Source of the DNA: Pyramidobacter piscolens
Lineage (GTDB): Bacteria > Synergistota > Synergistia > Synergistales > Dethiosulfovibrionaceae
Direction of reading: 5' to 3'
DNA length: 64,000 nucleotides
NCBI GenBank assembly: GCA_004558205.1
Contig: SFDM01000001.1
Location: 62,001-126,000 of the forward strand
In this document: positions 1-8,541 of the stretch, piece after piece
Position numbering within the stretch: position 1 is the stretch's first letter
Layout of the letters: each line of letters opens with the position of its first letter
Position numbers and translations under genes: made by a program
The notes under the pieces: model-generated
What the model was told of the DNA's origin: nothing
The model's input: only the letters and a program-made list of their open reading frames with translations
Databases searched by the model: none

Positions 1-449
1 AAAGCGTCGAAGACCATGTCTTTGGCTTCCTGGGCCGAGGCGGGGTCGAAGCAGGGGATCTGGGCCATGTAGGCGTACATCCTGGAATCCTGCTCAGTCT
101 GAGAGCTGTGGGGGCCCGGATCGTCGGCCACGATCAGAAGGAATCCGCCTTCCTGTTTGAACAGCGCCGTGCTCATAAAGGGGTCGGAAGCTACGTTCAA
201 GCCCACCTGCTTCATGACGGCGCAGCTTCTTTTGCCGCTCATGGCCGCCGAAACGGCCGTCTCGAAGGCCACTTTCTCGTTGGCGCTCCATTCCACCGCC
301 GTGTTGGTCTTCATCTCGTCGGCGAAACGGGCGACCGCCGGAAGGATTTCCGACGACGGAGTGCCGGGATAGGCGCAGGCGATCTCACAGCCCGCCTCCA
401 CAACGCCGCGCGCAATTGCCTCGTTGCCAAGCAGAATAGCTTTACTCAC
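1..449 (-). CDS. iorA: Indolepyruvate ferredoxin oxidoreductase alpha subunit, N-terminal part
   Basis: Reads leftwards out of the window, so only about the first 149 codons are present. The start is a GTG at 449, preceded by a strong GAGGAGGAAG ribosome site. The translated start (SKAILLGNEAIARGVVEAG, then a CAYPGTPSSEI stretch, then a VEWSANEKVAFETA stretch) is the pyrimidine-binding Rossmann region of IorA, which normally pairs with IorB. The enzyme oxidatively decarboxylates arylpyruvates from aromatic amino acid transamination, reducing ferredoxin and forming aryl-CoA in the cytoplasm. The ferredoxin-like C-terminus lies outside the window. It is divergent from the iclR/hut genes, fitting amino acid fermentation. 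Confidence 0.88.
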   Translation of the reverse strand, partial: MSKAILLGNEAIARGVVEAGCEIACAYPGTPSSEILPAVARFADEMKTNTAVEWSANEKVAFETAVSAAMSGKRSCAVMKQVGLNVASDPFMSTALFKQEGGFLLIVADDPGPHSSQTEQDSRMYAYMAQIPCFDPASAQEAKDMVFDA

Positions 450-558
450 GGTTCTTCCTCCTCAAAAAAATCCAATGATTTGTCCTGCTAAAATCGAATT
501 ACCCCTCATCTTTAAAAACCTACATTCTATTTTACACGAACCTCCGATATTTTCCAAG

Positions 559-594
559 CAATTTTTTTGAAGAAATACAATTTTTTTGAAGAAA
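559..594. repeat. Tandem 17-mer direct repeat in the iorA/iclR divergent region
   Basis: The 17-mer CAATTTTTTTGAAGAAA occurs at 559-575 and again at 578-594, giving a 19 bp period (about two helical turns). It lies between the divergent iorA and iclR genes. The spacing and position suggest paired operator half-sites, possibly for the adjacent IclR protein. This is inference; slippage of an A/T-rich tract is the alternative. The rest of the 307 bp gap is A/T-rich, with no ORF I would trust. Confidence 0.55.
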
Positions 595-670
595 GTCTCA
601 GAAAGCACCCGTTTTAAGCTTTTTTTCTCATCGCCGCGTCCCAGATCGTGACCTTTTTCTCTTTCAGAAC

Positions 671-698
671 TTGACAACTGACATGAATTTAGTATAGT
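671..698 (+). promoter_or_regulatory. Sigma70-type promoter for iclR/hut genes
   Basis: A perfect -35 TTGACA (671-676) and a -10 TATAGT (693-698) are separated by 16 bp. It lies about 60 bp before the iclR start and reads towards the histidine genes. Confidence 0.65.
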
Positions 699-756
699 TG
701 GAATCAGATTTTTAAGACACTCTGTCCCACTTTTGACATATGAGGAGATCTCGACC

Positions 757-1518
757 ATGACGATTGGACCATCACTGGAGCACAAAAAGAACGACGCTGC
801 CGGCAAGATCGTCCGCATCATGGAGGAGCTCTGCCTGTCCGGGCAGCCCCTGAGCGTCAGGGAGCTGGAGTCACGGACGGACATTCCCCGCAGCACGGTG
901 CACCGTTTTCTCGCGGCACTGGAGGAACACGACTGGGTCTGCCAAGACGGCGTGAAAGGCTGCTACAGGACGGGGTACAGGTTTTCCACGCTGAGCAGCC
1001 GCCCCCTGCTTCACGCCGAACTGATGCGCCGCGCCCGGGCCCCTATGAAGTCCCTGATGGAGCGGACGGGCAAGACCGCGATCATGAGCGTTATCGAGGG
1101 CTCGGCGGGGCTGTGCATCCATACCGAGGAGCCGCCCCAGGCCGTGAAGTTCGTGGCTCACGAAGGGATGAGCGTCCCCCTCTCGGCCGGCGCGACGGGC
1201 AAGGTGCTGCTCGCGTTCTGCGACGCGCCGCTGAGGGAGCGGATCCTTTCCATGCCGCAGAAACTCCCCGACGGCAGCGCGGCCGACCCTGAAAAACTGC
1301 GGCGCGATATCGGCGTCATCCGCGCCCAGGGCTACGCCTACTCCTGCGAGGAATGGATCGCCCATGCGGCGGACCTGAGCGTGCCGGTCTTCGACAGCCG
1401 CGGAAGCTTCACCGCCCAGCTCGGCATCGCCGGGCTGGCGGGCACCTTTGGAGATCCCGTCAACACCCTGCTTCCCATCCTGAAAGAAACGGCTTCGGAG
1501 ATCGGCAAGCAGTTGTAA
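757..1518 (+). CDS. IclR-family transcriptional regulator
   Basis: A 253-residue regulator. The N-terminal winged helix-turn-helix (about residues 15-65; RELESRTDIPRSTVHRFL is the recognition region) is followed by an IclR effector-binding domain (about 80-250, with a GATGKVLLAF motif). I chose ATG 757 because GAGGAG sits 9 bases upstream; an in-frame TTG at 733 lacks this. It is the first gene before formimidoyltransferase, hutI, fchA and hutU in the same direction, so it probably controls histidine/urocanate breakdown in response to a pathway metabolite. The tandem repeat upstream is a possible binding site. Family call is strong; ligand is unknown. Confidence 0.9.
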   Translation: MTIGPSLEHKKNDAAGKIVRIMEELCLSGQPLSVRELESRTDIPRSTVHRFLAALEEHDWVCQDGVKGCYRTGYRFSTLSSRPLLHAELMRRARAPMKSLMERTGKTAIMSVIEGSAGLCIHTEEPPQAVKFVAHEGMSVPLSAGATGKVLLAFCDAPLRERILSMPQKLPDGSAADPEKLRRDIGVIRAQGYAYSCEEWIAHAADLSVPVFDSRGSFTAQLGIAGLAGTFGDPVNTLLPILKETASEIGKQL

Positions 1519-1571
1519 CTTATAAAAAGTGAGCGCCATACAATCCAACACCATTTTAAGGAGGAACTGTC

Positions 1572-2495
1572 ATGTCTGTACTTATCGAATGCGTGCCCAA
1601 TTTCAGCGAAGGCCGCCGCAAGGACGTTATCGAAGCGATCGTCAAACCCTTCAAGGAGACAAAAGGCTGCTATCTGTTCGACTACCGCGCCGACGAGGAC
1701 CACAACCGCCTCGTGGTCAGCCTCTGCGGAGAACCCGGCCCCATCTGCGACGCCTTGATCGAAGCCTCCAAAGTCGCCGTGGCCAACATCGACCTGAACC
1801 ACCACCAGGGCGCCCATCCCCGTATGGGAGCCATCGACGTGATCCCCTTCACGCCCATCAAGGGCATCACCATGGAAGAGTGCGTCAAGCTGTCTCACGA
1901 CTTCGCCGAGCGTTTCAACCGCGAACTGGGCGTGCCCGTGTTCTACTATGAGGCGTCGTCGGTGCGCCCCGACCGCACGCGCCTGGAGCAGGTGCGCAAG
2001 GGCCAGTACGAAGCCATCAAGGAACTGGTCAAGACCGATCCCTCCCGTCAGCCCGACGTGGGCGAGAAGACCCATCTGCACCCCACCGCCGGCGGCACCG
2101 TTATCGGCGCCCGCAAGTTCCTCGTGGCCTTCAACGTGAACCTGAACACCACCAACCTGGAAATCGCCAAGATCATCGGCAAGCGCGTGCGCGCCTCGGG
2201 CGGCGGATTCGCCACCGTGAAGGGCATGGGCGTGGACCTGGCGGAAAAGGGCATGGTGCAGGTTTCCATGAACCTGGTGGACTACGAGCAGACGGCCATG
2301 TACCGCGTGCTGGAGTTCATCCGCATGGAAGCCGCACGCTGGGGCGTCACGGTCAACGGCACCGAGGTCTACGGCATGATTCCCGCCGGGGCCATGCTGG
2401 ACAGCGCCGCCTATTACATGCAGATTGACGACTTCAAGAACGAACAGGTTCTTGAACTGAAACTGCTCGACCTGATGCAAGAGGCAGCCCAGTAG
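1572..2495 (+). CDS. ftcD: Glutamate formimidoyltransferase
   Basis: A 307-residue stand-alone formimidoyltransferase (the N-terminal half of the mammalian bifunctional FTCD). It moves the formimidoyl group of N-formimidoyl-L-glutamate to tetrahydrofolate, giving glutamate and 5-formimidoyl-THF in the cytosol. The family start (LIECVPNFSEGRR), the DHHP-like NLNHHQGAHPRMGAIDVIPF region and the GGGFATVKGMGV segment are visible. ATG 1572 follows an AAGGAGGAA site. It is separated from hutI by one base, so the two are translationally linked. The product is handed to FchA encoded two genes on. Confidence 0.95.
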   Translation: MSVLIECVPNFSEGRRKDVIEAIVKPFKETKGCYLFDYRADEDHNRLVVSLCGEPGPICDALIEASKVAVANIDLNHHQGAHPRMGAIDVIPFTPIKGITMEECVKLSHDFAERFNRELGVPVFYYEASSVRPDRTRLEQVRKGQYEAIKELVKTDPSRQPDVGEKTHLHPTAGGTVIGARKFLVAFNVNLNTTNLEIAKIIGKRVRASGGGFATVKGMGVDLAEKGMVQVSMNLVDYEQTAMYRVLEFIRMEAARWGVTVNGTEVYGMIPAGAMLDSAAYYMQIDDFKNEQVLELKLLDLMQEAAQ

Positions 2496-2496
2496 C

Positions 2497-3747
2497 ATGA
2501 GCGGTTCGCTCTATCGCGGCGCCGCGATCACCACGCCTCTAGGCGGCGCCGCTCCCAGCGCCGGAGCTGAACAGGGACGGGTCAAGACCTGGGAAAAGGG
2601 CGCGCTTCTCGTCATCGACGGCCAGATCGCGGCCGTGGGCGATGAAGAAGAGGTGCTCAAAAGCGCCGAAGCCCTGGACGACCAGATCGACGAGGAAATC
2701 GACTGCGAAGGCGCCTGCATGATCCCCGGCTTCGTGGACCCTCACACCCACATCTGCTTCGCGGCCCGGCGTGAAAAGGAATTCACCATGCGCCTTCAGG
2801 GGAAGACCTATCTCGAAATCCTCGGCGCCGGCGGCGGCATCTTGTCGTCAGTCCGCTCGGTGGCTGAAGCCACCGAGGACGAACTGTACGAGACCACGCT
2901 GGACAACGTGCTTTCGGCGCTGAGCCTAGGCACCACCACCATGGAGATCAAGAGCGGCTACGGCCTTTCCACTGAACAGGAGCTCAAGATGCTGCGCGTT
3001 ATCAAGCGCATCGCCGAAGAGACGCCTCTGGACATCGTGCCCACGTTCATGGGCGCCCACGCCGTTCCTGCCGAGTACAAGCAGAACCCCGACGCCTTCG
3101 TGGACATCATCGTGAAGGAGATGCTGCCCGCCGTGAAGGCTCAAGGCATCGCCCACTACTGCGACGTGTTCTGCGAGACGGGCGTCTACACGGTAGATCA
3201 GAGCCGCCGGATCCTCCAGGCCGCCCGCGAGCTGGGCATGAAGCTGAGGATCCACGCCGACGAGGTAGACGACACCCAGGGTGCCGGGCTCGCGGCGGAA
3301 CTGCGCGCCGTTTCGGCGGAGCACCTCTTGGCCGCCAACGAAAAAAACCTGCGTGCCATGGCCAACGCCTCAGTCATCGCCGATGTGCTCCCCGCCACAG
3401 CCTACAGCCTGCGCAAGCCCTACGCGCCCGTGCGGAAGATGATCGAGCTGGGCGTACCCGTGGCGTTGGCGTCCGACTGCAACCCCGGTTCCTGCTTCTG
3501 CGAGTCCATGCCCTTCGTCTTCGGCCTGGCAGTGATGAACATGGGAATGACCGTCGAAGAGGCGCTGGTGGCCTGCACGCTGAACTCCGCATGGTCCGTG
3601 GGCCTGCAGGACAAAGTGGGCAGCCTGGAAGTGGGCAAGCAGGCCGACTTCCTGCTCCTGGACGGCGACTCCCCCACCATCCTGGCCTACCACGCCGGCG
3701 TCAGCCCCGTCACGGAAGTCTACAAACGCGGCGTGTACGTGAGCTAA
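2497..3747 (+). CDS. hutI: Imidazolonepropionase
   Basis: A 416-residue amidohydrolase-superfamily enzyme hydrolysing 4-imidazolone-5-propanoate to N-formimidoyl-glutamate, the third step of histidine degradation. Metal-binding signatures are clear: the HxH motif in DPHTHICFA (about residue 84), a HADEVDD segment and an ALASDCNPG aspartate motif near the C-terminus. The length is normal for HutI (about 405-420). The start directly follows the stop of the formimidoyltransferase gene and has only a weak ribosome site (AGAGGCAG), which suggests coupled translation. Confidence 0.96.
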   Translation: MSGSLYRGAAITTPLGGAAPSAGAEQGRVKTWEKGALLVIDGQIAAVGDEEEVLKSAEALDDQIDEEIDCEGACMIPGFVDPHTHICFAARREKEFTMRLQGKTYLEILGAGGGILSSVRSVAEATEDELYETTLDNVLSALSLGTTTMEIKSGYGLSTEQELKMLRVIKRIAEETPLDIVPTFMGAHAVPAEYKQNPDAFVDIIVKEMLPAVKAQGIAHYCDVFCETGVYTVDQSRRILQAARELGMKLRIHADEVDDTQGAGLAAELRAVSAEHLLAANEKNLRAMANASVIADVLPATAYSLRKPYAPVRKMIELGVPVALASDCNPGSCFCESMPFVFGLAVMNMGMTVEEALVACTLNSAWSVGLQDKVGSLEVGKQADFLLLDGDSPTILAYHAGVSPVTEVYKRGVYVS

Positions 3748-3754
3748 ACCCAAG

Positions 3755-4090
3755 TCAAAAGATTTCAACGCAAAGGATCGCAAAGAAAAAGGCAAGGAAC
3801 GCGAAGAAGACCAATTTACTCACATCTTAAACTTTCTAATCTGCGACTGGGGCTTCTCCTTAATTTCGGCGCGCAGTATCTAAGAAACGGCATTATCCGC
3901 GTGGTAAATAAACTCTGATTTTTCCCTTTGCTTTCCTTTCACGAACCCGATTTACAAAATTACAAAAAACTAAAACGCAAAAGAAAAACAAAAAATGCGT
4001 TAGAAAACTGTTTACAATGTTCACGATTCTCCTTTGCGATCTTTGCCCCCTTTCCTTTAATCCTTTGCGTTTCAATCTTTTAGCATTTTA
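3755..4090. repeat. Dispersed TTCAACGCAAAGG-type inverted-repeat element, copy 1
   Basis: The 371 bp gap between hutI and fchA has no credible ORF. It is bounded by inverted sequences: the left end at 3756-3788 contains AAAAGATTTCAACGCAAAGG followed by ATCGCAAAG, and the right end at about 4028-4085 reads CTTTGCGATCTTTG then CCTTTGCGTTTCAATCTTTT. The interior is A/T-rich. The same ends occur in at least four other gaps of the window. It probably belongs to a non-coding, MITE-like or REP-like family. Confidence 0.7.
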
Positions 4091-4118
4091 ATCTTTTATG
4101 TTTTAGGAGAAAAAACAC

Positions 4119-4748
4119 ATGAAATTATCAGGAATGACCGTCACTGCTTTTGTGGATGAACTGGCCTCGGCTTCGCCGGCGCCCGGCGGCGGGAGCATCG
4201 CGGCGCTGGGCGCGGCTCTGGCTGCCGGGCTGACCTCCATGGTGGGCGAACTCACCGTGGGACGCGAAAAATACAAGGACGCCCAGGAAGACATGGAAGA
4301 CCTCCGCTCCGAAGGCAAAGTGGGCGCGTCCAAGCTTCTGGACCTGATGGAAAAGGACACCGACGCCTTCAACTCCTTCATGGACGCCATGAAGCTGCCC
4401 AAGGACACCGACGAGCTCAAAAAAACCCGTTCCGAGGCCATGCAGAAAGCCGCCAAGGGCACCGTCGAAGTGCCTATGCGCACGCTGACGCTCTGCGCCG
4501 AAATCGAAAAGATGGCCCTGCTGGCCGCGCAGAAAGGCAACGCCAACGCCGTGACCGACGCCGGCACCGCGGGCCAGTTCGCGCGCGCCGCGGCTATTTC
4601 CGCCGCTTATAACGTGCGAGTCAACCTCTTCAGCATCAAAGACGCCGAATATGTGGCCGACGCCAGGGCTAAAGTCGCCGCGCTGCTGGACGATATCGAG
4701 ACGACGGCCCGGGAGCTTTCGGACCATCTTGAAAAAGCCCTGTCCTAA
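4119..4748 (+). CDS. fchA: Formimidoyltetrahydrofolate cyclodeaminase
   Basis: A 209-residue cyclodeaminase/cyclohydrolase-family protein (the C-terminal half of FTCD in mammals, separate here). It converts 5-formimidoyl-THF to 5,10-methenyl-THF and ammonia, delivering the one-carbon unit from histidine to the folate pool. The typical N-terminal ASPAPGGGSIAALGAALAAG substrate-loop motif is intact, followed by an all-helical fold. The ATG has a TTAGGAGA site 8 bases upstream. Separated from hutI by a repeat element and followed by an intrinsic terminator. Confidence 0.93.
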   Translation: MKLSGMTVTAFVDELASASPAPGGGSIAALGAALAAGLTSMVGELTVGREKYKDAQEDMEDLRSEGKVGASKLLDLMEKDTDAFNSFMDAMKLPKDTDELKKTRSEAMQKAAKGTVEVPMRTLTLCAEIEKMALLAAQKGNANAVTDAGTAGQFARAAAISAAYNVRVNLFSIKDAEYVADARAKVAALLDDIETTARELSDHLEKALS

Positions 4749-4771
4749 AGGGCCGGAAAAGACAAAACCAG

Positions 4772-4813
4772 AGCCGCTGGCTCAGCGAGTCAGCTGAACC
4801 GGCGGCTTTTTTT
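4772..4813 (+). terminator. Intrinsic terminator after fchA
   Basis: Stem AGCCGCTGG / CCGGCGGCT (one G-T pair) followed by seven T residues. It lies between fchA and hutU, so hutU may depend on read-through or on its own promoter. Confidence 0.75.
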
Positions 4814-4837
4814 ACTACTTATGGGAGAGTGACAAGA

Positions 4838-6883
4838 ATGCAGGACAATAGGCTCAACGGACTGGCAATGACGATAAAACTCGACGACGAACTGCCCGAG
4901 TATCCCAAGTTCGACGAAACAAAACGCCGCGCCCCCGACCGCGGCTGGACCCTTTCAGCGTCGGAGACGGAGCTGGCGCTCCAGAACGCCCTGCGCTACG
5001 TGCCCGAAAAATACCACGAGAAATTGATCCCCGAATTCATGGAAGAACTCCGCACCCGCGGCCGCATCTACGCCTACCGCTTCCGCCCCGAAGGCCGCAT
5101 CTGGGGCCGCCCCATCGAGACCTACGAGGGGAAATGCCTCGCCGGCAAAGCCTTCCAGGTCATGATGGACAACAACCTGGACTTCGAGACAGCGCTCTAC
5201 CCCTATGAGCTGGTCACCTACGGCGAGACGGGCCAGGTCTGCCAGAACTGGCTCCAGTACCGCCTGATCCAGAAATACCTGCGCGAGCTCACCGACGACA
5301 CCACGCTGGTGCTCGAAAGCGGCCATCCCATCGGCCTCTTCGCCTCCAAGCCCGACGCGCCCCGGGTCATCCTGACCAACGGCCTTCTGGTGGGCCTCTT
5401 CGACAACCTCCAAGACTGGCACCGCGCCATGCAGCTCGGCGTCAGCAACTACGGCCAGATGACCGCCGGCGGCTGGATGTACATCGGCCCCCAGGGCATT
5501 GTCCACGGCACCTTCAACACCGTACTCAACGCCGCGCGCCTGAAATTCGGCGTAGGCCCCCGCGACAACCTGGCGGGGATGCTCTTCGTCACCTCGGGCC
5601 TGGGCGGCATGAGCGGCGCCCAGCCCAAAGCCATCGAGATCGCCGGCGGCGTGGGCATCATCGCCGAGGTGGATATGTCGCGCATCAAGACCCGCCTTGA
5701 CCAGGGCTGGGTCACCGAAGTCACCGACAGTGCCGAAAAGGCCTTCGAGATGGCCCACAAGGCCATGGCCGAAAAGCGCCCTCTCTCCATCGCCTATCAC
5801 GGCAACATCGTGACGCTGCTTGAGTACGCCGTGGAGCACGACGTCTTCATCCCCCTGCTCTCGGACCAGACCTCGTGCCACGCGGCCTACGAAGGCGGCT
5901 ACTGCCCCGCCGACCTGACCTTCGAGGAGCGCACCAGGATGCTTCACGAGGACCCCGAGGAGTTCCGCCGCCACGTGGACGCCGGCCTGAAGCGCCACTT
6001 CCAGGCCATCAAGGCGCTCACCGCCAAAGGCTCCTACTTCTTCGACTACGGCAACAGCTTTATGCGCGCCATCTTCGACGCCGGCGTCACCGAGATCTGC
6101 AAAAATGGCAAGGACACCTACGAAGGCTTCATCTGGCCCAGCTATGTGGAAGACATCATGGGCCCCGTGCTGTTCGACTACGGCTACGGCCCCTTCCGCT
6201 GGTGCTGCCTGAGCGGCAAACCCGAAGACCTGCGCGCCACCGACCAGGCCGCCATGGACTGCATCGATCCCAACCGCCGCGGCCAGGACTACGACAACTG
6301 GGTCTGGATCCGCGACGCCGAGAAGAACAAGATGGTCGTGGGCACTCAGTGCCGCATCCTCTATCAGGACGCCGAAGGCCGTACGCGCATCGCCCTCAAG
6401 TTCAACGAGCTGGTCCGCGAAGGCAAGATCGGCCCCGTCATGCTCGGCCGCGACCACCACGACGTGTCCGGCACCGACAGCCCCTATCGCGAGACGTCCA
6501 ACATCAAGGACGGCAGCAACATCTGCGCCGACATGGCCACCAACACCTTCGCCGGCAACGCCGCCCGCGGCATGACGCTCTGCACGCTGCACAACGGCGG
6601 CGGCGTGGGCATCGGCAAGTGCATCAACGGCGGCTTCGGGCTGCTGCTCGACGGACGGCCCGAGACCGACGAGATCATCAAGTCGGCCATGATGTGGGAC
6701 GTGCTGAGCGGCGTGGCTCGCCGCGCCTGGGCCCGCTGCGGCCACGCCGAGGAAGTGAGCCGCGAAGTCAACAGCAAGTACCCCGGCCAGTACCACATCA
6801 CCCTGCCCTACCACGTGGACAGCGGCAAACTCCGCGGCATCGTCGCCCAAGCCTGCGCGGAGAGGGAACAGCAGCATAAATAA
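4838..6883 (+). CDS. hutU: Urocanate hydratase
   Basis: A 681-residue urocanase that hydrates urocanate to 4-imidazolone-5-propanoate using tightly bound NAD+, the second step of histidine breakdown. The NAD-binding region TSGLGGMSGAQPKA, the preceding GGWMYIGPQGIVHGT motif and the C-terminal LHNGGGVGIGKCINGGFG block are intact. The protein belongs to the long urocanase form (about 670-680 residues), not the roughly 555-residue proteobacterial HutU. ATG 4838 follows GGGAGAG by 8 bases; an upstream in-frame GTG at 4829 overlaps that site. Its substrate normally comes from HutH, which is not in the window. Confidence 0.96.
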   Translation: MQDNRLNGLAMTIKLDDELPEYPKFDETKRRAPDRGWTLSASETELALQNALRYVPEKYHEKLIPEFMEELRTRGRIYAYRFRPEGRIWGRPIETYEGKCLAGKAFQVMMDNNLDFETALYPYELVTYGETGQVCQNWLQYRLIQKYLRELTDDTTLVLESGHPIGLFASKPDAPRVILTNGLLVGLFDNLQDWHRAMQLGVSNYGQMTAGGWMYIGPQGIVHGTFNTVLNAARLKFGVGPRDNLAGMLFVTSGLGGMSGAQPKAIEIAGGVGIIAEVDMSRIKTRLDQGWVTEVTDSAEKAFEMAHKAMAEKRPLSIAYHGNIVTLLEYAVEHDVFIPLLSDQTSCHAAYEGGYCPADLTFEERTRMLHEDPEEFRRHVDAGLKRHFQAIKALTAKGSYFFDYGNSFMRAIFDAGVTEICKNGKDTYEGFIWPSYVEDIMGPVLFDYGYGPFRWCCLSGKPEDLRATDQAAMDCIDPNRRGQDYDNWVWIRDAEKNKMVVGTQCRILYQDAEGRTRIALKFNELVREGKIGPVMLGRDHHDVSGTDSPYRETSNIKDGSNICADMATNTFAGNAARGMTLCTLHNGGGVGIGKCINGGFGLLLDGRPETDEIIKSAMMWDVLSGVARRAWARCGHAEEVSREVNSKYPGQYHITLPYHVDSGKLRGIVAQACAEREQQHK

Positions 6884-6890
6884 TACGTTT

Positions 6891-6998
6891 GTGACCTACT
6901 CCCGTCGCTTCTCGTTCGAGGTACATTGATACCAGCATCCAAGAGTATCCCCCCGGGCCCCAGGGTTCTGGATCTCTATCAGGGGGAATTCTCGTCAC
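6891..6998 (-). mobile_element. IS200/IS605-derived miniature element, copy 1
   Basis: A 108 bp non-coding element running from GTGACCTACTCCC to GGGGGAATTCTCGTCAC. Read on the minus strand it begins with an AATTCCCCC end and finishes with GGGAGTAGGTCAC, the pattern of IS200/IS605 (tnpB-type) right ends. It keeps a short segment that would translate as MYLEREA, like a degraded TnpB C-terminus. It closely matches the element at 10550-10691 in the opposite orientation. No transposase gene is present, so it would need help in trans. Confidence 0.65.
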
Positions 6999-7018
6999 AA
7001 AAGGTTAAAGGCCCCAAA

Positions 7019-7064
7019 GCCGGCCAATCCCATTTCATCTGAGGTGGGATTGGCCGGCTTTTTT
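7019..7064 (+). terminator. Intrinsic terminator downstream of hutU
   Basis: A perfect 14 bp stem GCCGGCCAATCCCA / TGGGATTGGCCGGC with a 12-nt loop, followed by TTTTTT. It lies beyond the miniature element and probably ends the hut transcript. Confidence 0.85.
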
Positions 7065-7855
7065 CGTCTCGTTCCTCAAAAGTAATGGATCTTTATGAGA
7101 GAACGTCCCCAGAAGTGAAAAGAAGAAAATGACACTGCGGGCAAAAGAGGTTTTATTATCACAAAAATAAAAAGAGTCATTAAACTCGCCCTTCCTGCAG
7201 CCTGTCAAAAAAAACATCCTATAGAAATAGGACCCGCGAACATATTGCGAAGATTTCATAACGCGTTCTTCCCGCCCTGTCCATATCACGCGGCCGGCGA
7301 TTTCCCCGGCCGCCGGCCTAGGGCTGGCGGTAACGCGGGCATACCGCGGAAGTCCTTTCTTCAGGGCTTCCGCCGACAGCATTTCTATAAGGAACGGAAT
7401 TCACCGGCATTTTTCATATGCGTCTTCATTCCCCCAACCGCTTTGATATTAATAAATTTAATTTAATTTTATTATTCCTATAACGAATTAGCCATTTTAC
7501 CCTACCGCTTCAAAAAATCAAAAAAATAAACTCCGCAATTTGTGAAGTTTTTCTTATAGTTCATAAAACCGATATAGATGTATGCATTATACAAAATCAT
7601 GCTTAATAACGGCTAAAATCGTCTCATTGAAATTTTTTACTTCAAACTTGCCCCTTGACTTAACTGGAAAAGTTTATTATTCTTGCCCTGCATTGCATAA
7701 GTATTTTTTTGGTATACCGATAAAATACCATATCTTCACCATCTTCACCGCCTCGGTATGAGCTCGCGAAAAACCGGAAGGGGTTTGCGCATCTCATAGA
7801 TCTTCAATAATGGAGCTCAACGAACTCGATGGTCTGCCGAAGGGGGGCACCCGCT
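7065..7855. other. Long A/T-rich intergenic region before gntR
   Basis: About 790 bp without a credible gene; the ORFs that exist lack coding character or a ribosome site. It contains a short GC-rich palindrome (7292-7318, GGCCGGCGATTTCC...CCGGCC) and, near the gntR start, a candidate operator described separately. The composition differs sharply from the flanking genes, so it may be decayed DNA next to the mobile element. Confidence 0.5.
7711..7729. promoter_or_regulatory. Candidate GntR operator upstream of gntR-acoAB
   Basis: The sequence GGTATACCGATAAAATACC contains a perfect palindrome GGTATACC and also an inverted pair GGTAT...ATACC. A similar TGATATACCA lies upstream of the paralogous gntR at 20182. 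FadR-type GntR regulators often bind short palindromes like these near their own genes, so auto-regulation is likely but unproven. Confidence 0.4.
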
Positions 7856-8485
7856 ATGTTGGAGGCGACAAAAAGGGATATTGCCTATCAGCGGATTAAG
7901 GAGATGATTCTGCGCGGCGAGATCACTTCGGATTCTGCTTTTTCCGAAAAGAAGCTCGCCGAGGCGCTGGGAATGAGCAGGACTCCCGTCCGGGAAGGAC
8001 TTCAGAAGCTGATACACGAGGGATTTATGAGGGGCTTTTCCGGAAAGGGCGCTATGGTTTCGGGAATCTCCATAGCTGAGGCTGTGGAGATTGTCGAGTT
8101 CCGCATGGCGCTGGAAGAGTTTTTGATCTCGAACATCAAACGCCCGCTTGACGACGAGCAATACTCCAGGTTGACGCGCCTGATCGCCCTTCAGCGGCCG
8201 ATATTGGAGAAAGTGGATTCGGACGCTTTTCTCGAGAGCGATCTGCAGTTCCACGACGAACTGGCCAGCATTTACGGCAATCAGTTGATCCGGGATACCC
8301 TGTTGAGCGTCCGCGAACGTTTTTTTGCCGCCGGCGGGTTCATCCTGCGAAATAAGTCGCAGATGGCGGAAGCTTTCGAGGGGCATCTGCGGCTGGTCGA
8401 ATCGTTAAAGCGGGGCGATTTCGCCGAAGCGGGCAAGATCATGCACGCTCATTTGCTTTTTGCCAGGAGGGCGCTGATCTCCTGA
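7856..8485 (+). CDS. GntR-family regulator (FadR/FCD type)
   Basis: A 209-residue regulator with an N-terminal GntR winged helix (about 8-75; EKKLAEALGMSRTPVREGLQ is the classic recognition motif) and an all-helical FCD ligand-binding domain (about 85-205, with conserved metal-binding-type histidines such as ESDLQFHDELA and FEGHLRLVES). I use ATG 7856 because GGGGGG lies 9 bases before it; an in-frame ATG at 7829 has no such site. It opens the aco cluster and is a clear paralogue of the GntR at 20182-20808 that closes it. It probably senses the acid handled by the TRAP transporter and dehydrogenase. Confidence 0.92.
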   Translation: MLEATKRDIAYQRIKEMILRGEITSDSAFSEKKLAEALGMSRTPVREGLQKLIHEGFMRGFSGKGAMVSGISIAEAVEIVEFRMALEEFLISNIKRPLDDEQYSRLTRLIALQRPILEKVDSDAFLESDLQFHDELASIYGNQLIRDTLLSVRERFFAAGGFILRNKSQMAEAFEGHLRLVESLKRGDFAEAGKIMHAHLLFARRALIS

Positions 8486-8541
8486 AAAATTTTGGAGTCA
8501 ACTCATATTGATGAGTCATTCATAACAAGGAGGCTGTTTCC

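Noticed and set aside
1338..2498. A 386-codon minus-strand frame opposite iclR and the formimidoyltransferase
   Set aside because: Same reasoning: antisense artefact in GC-rich DNA with no recognisable domain or start.
4955..6877. A 640-codon open frame on the minus strand opposite hutU
   Set aside because: It is a shadow of the high-GC hutU gene: composition is Ala/Gly/Val/His-rich without motif, there is no ribosome site, and hutU is intact on the other strand.
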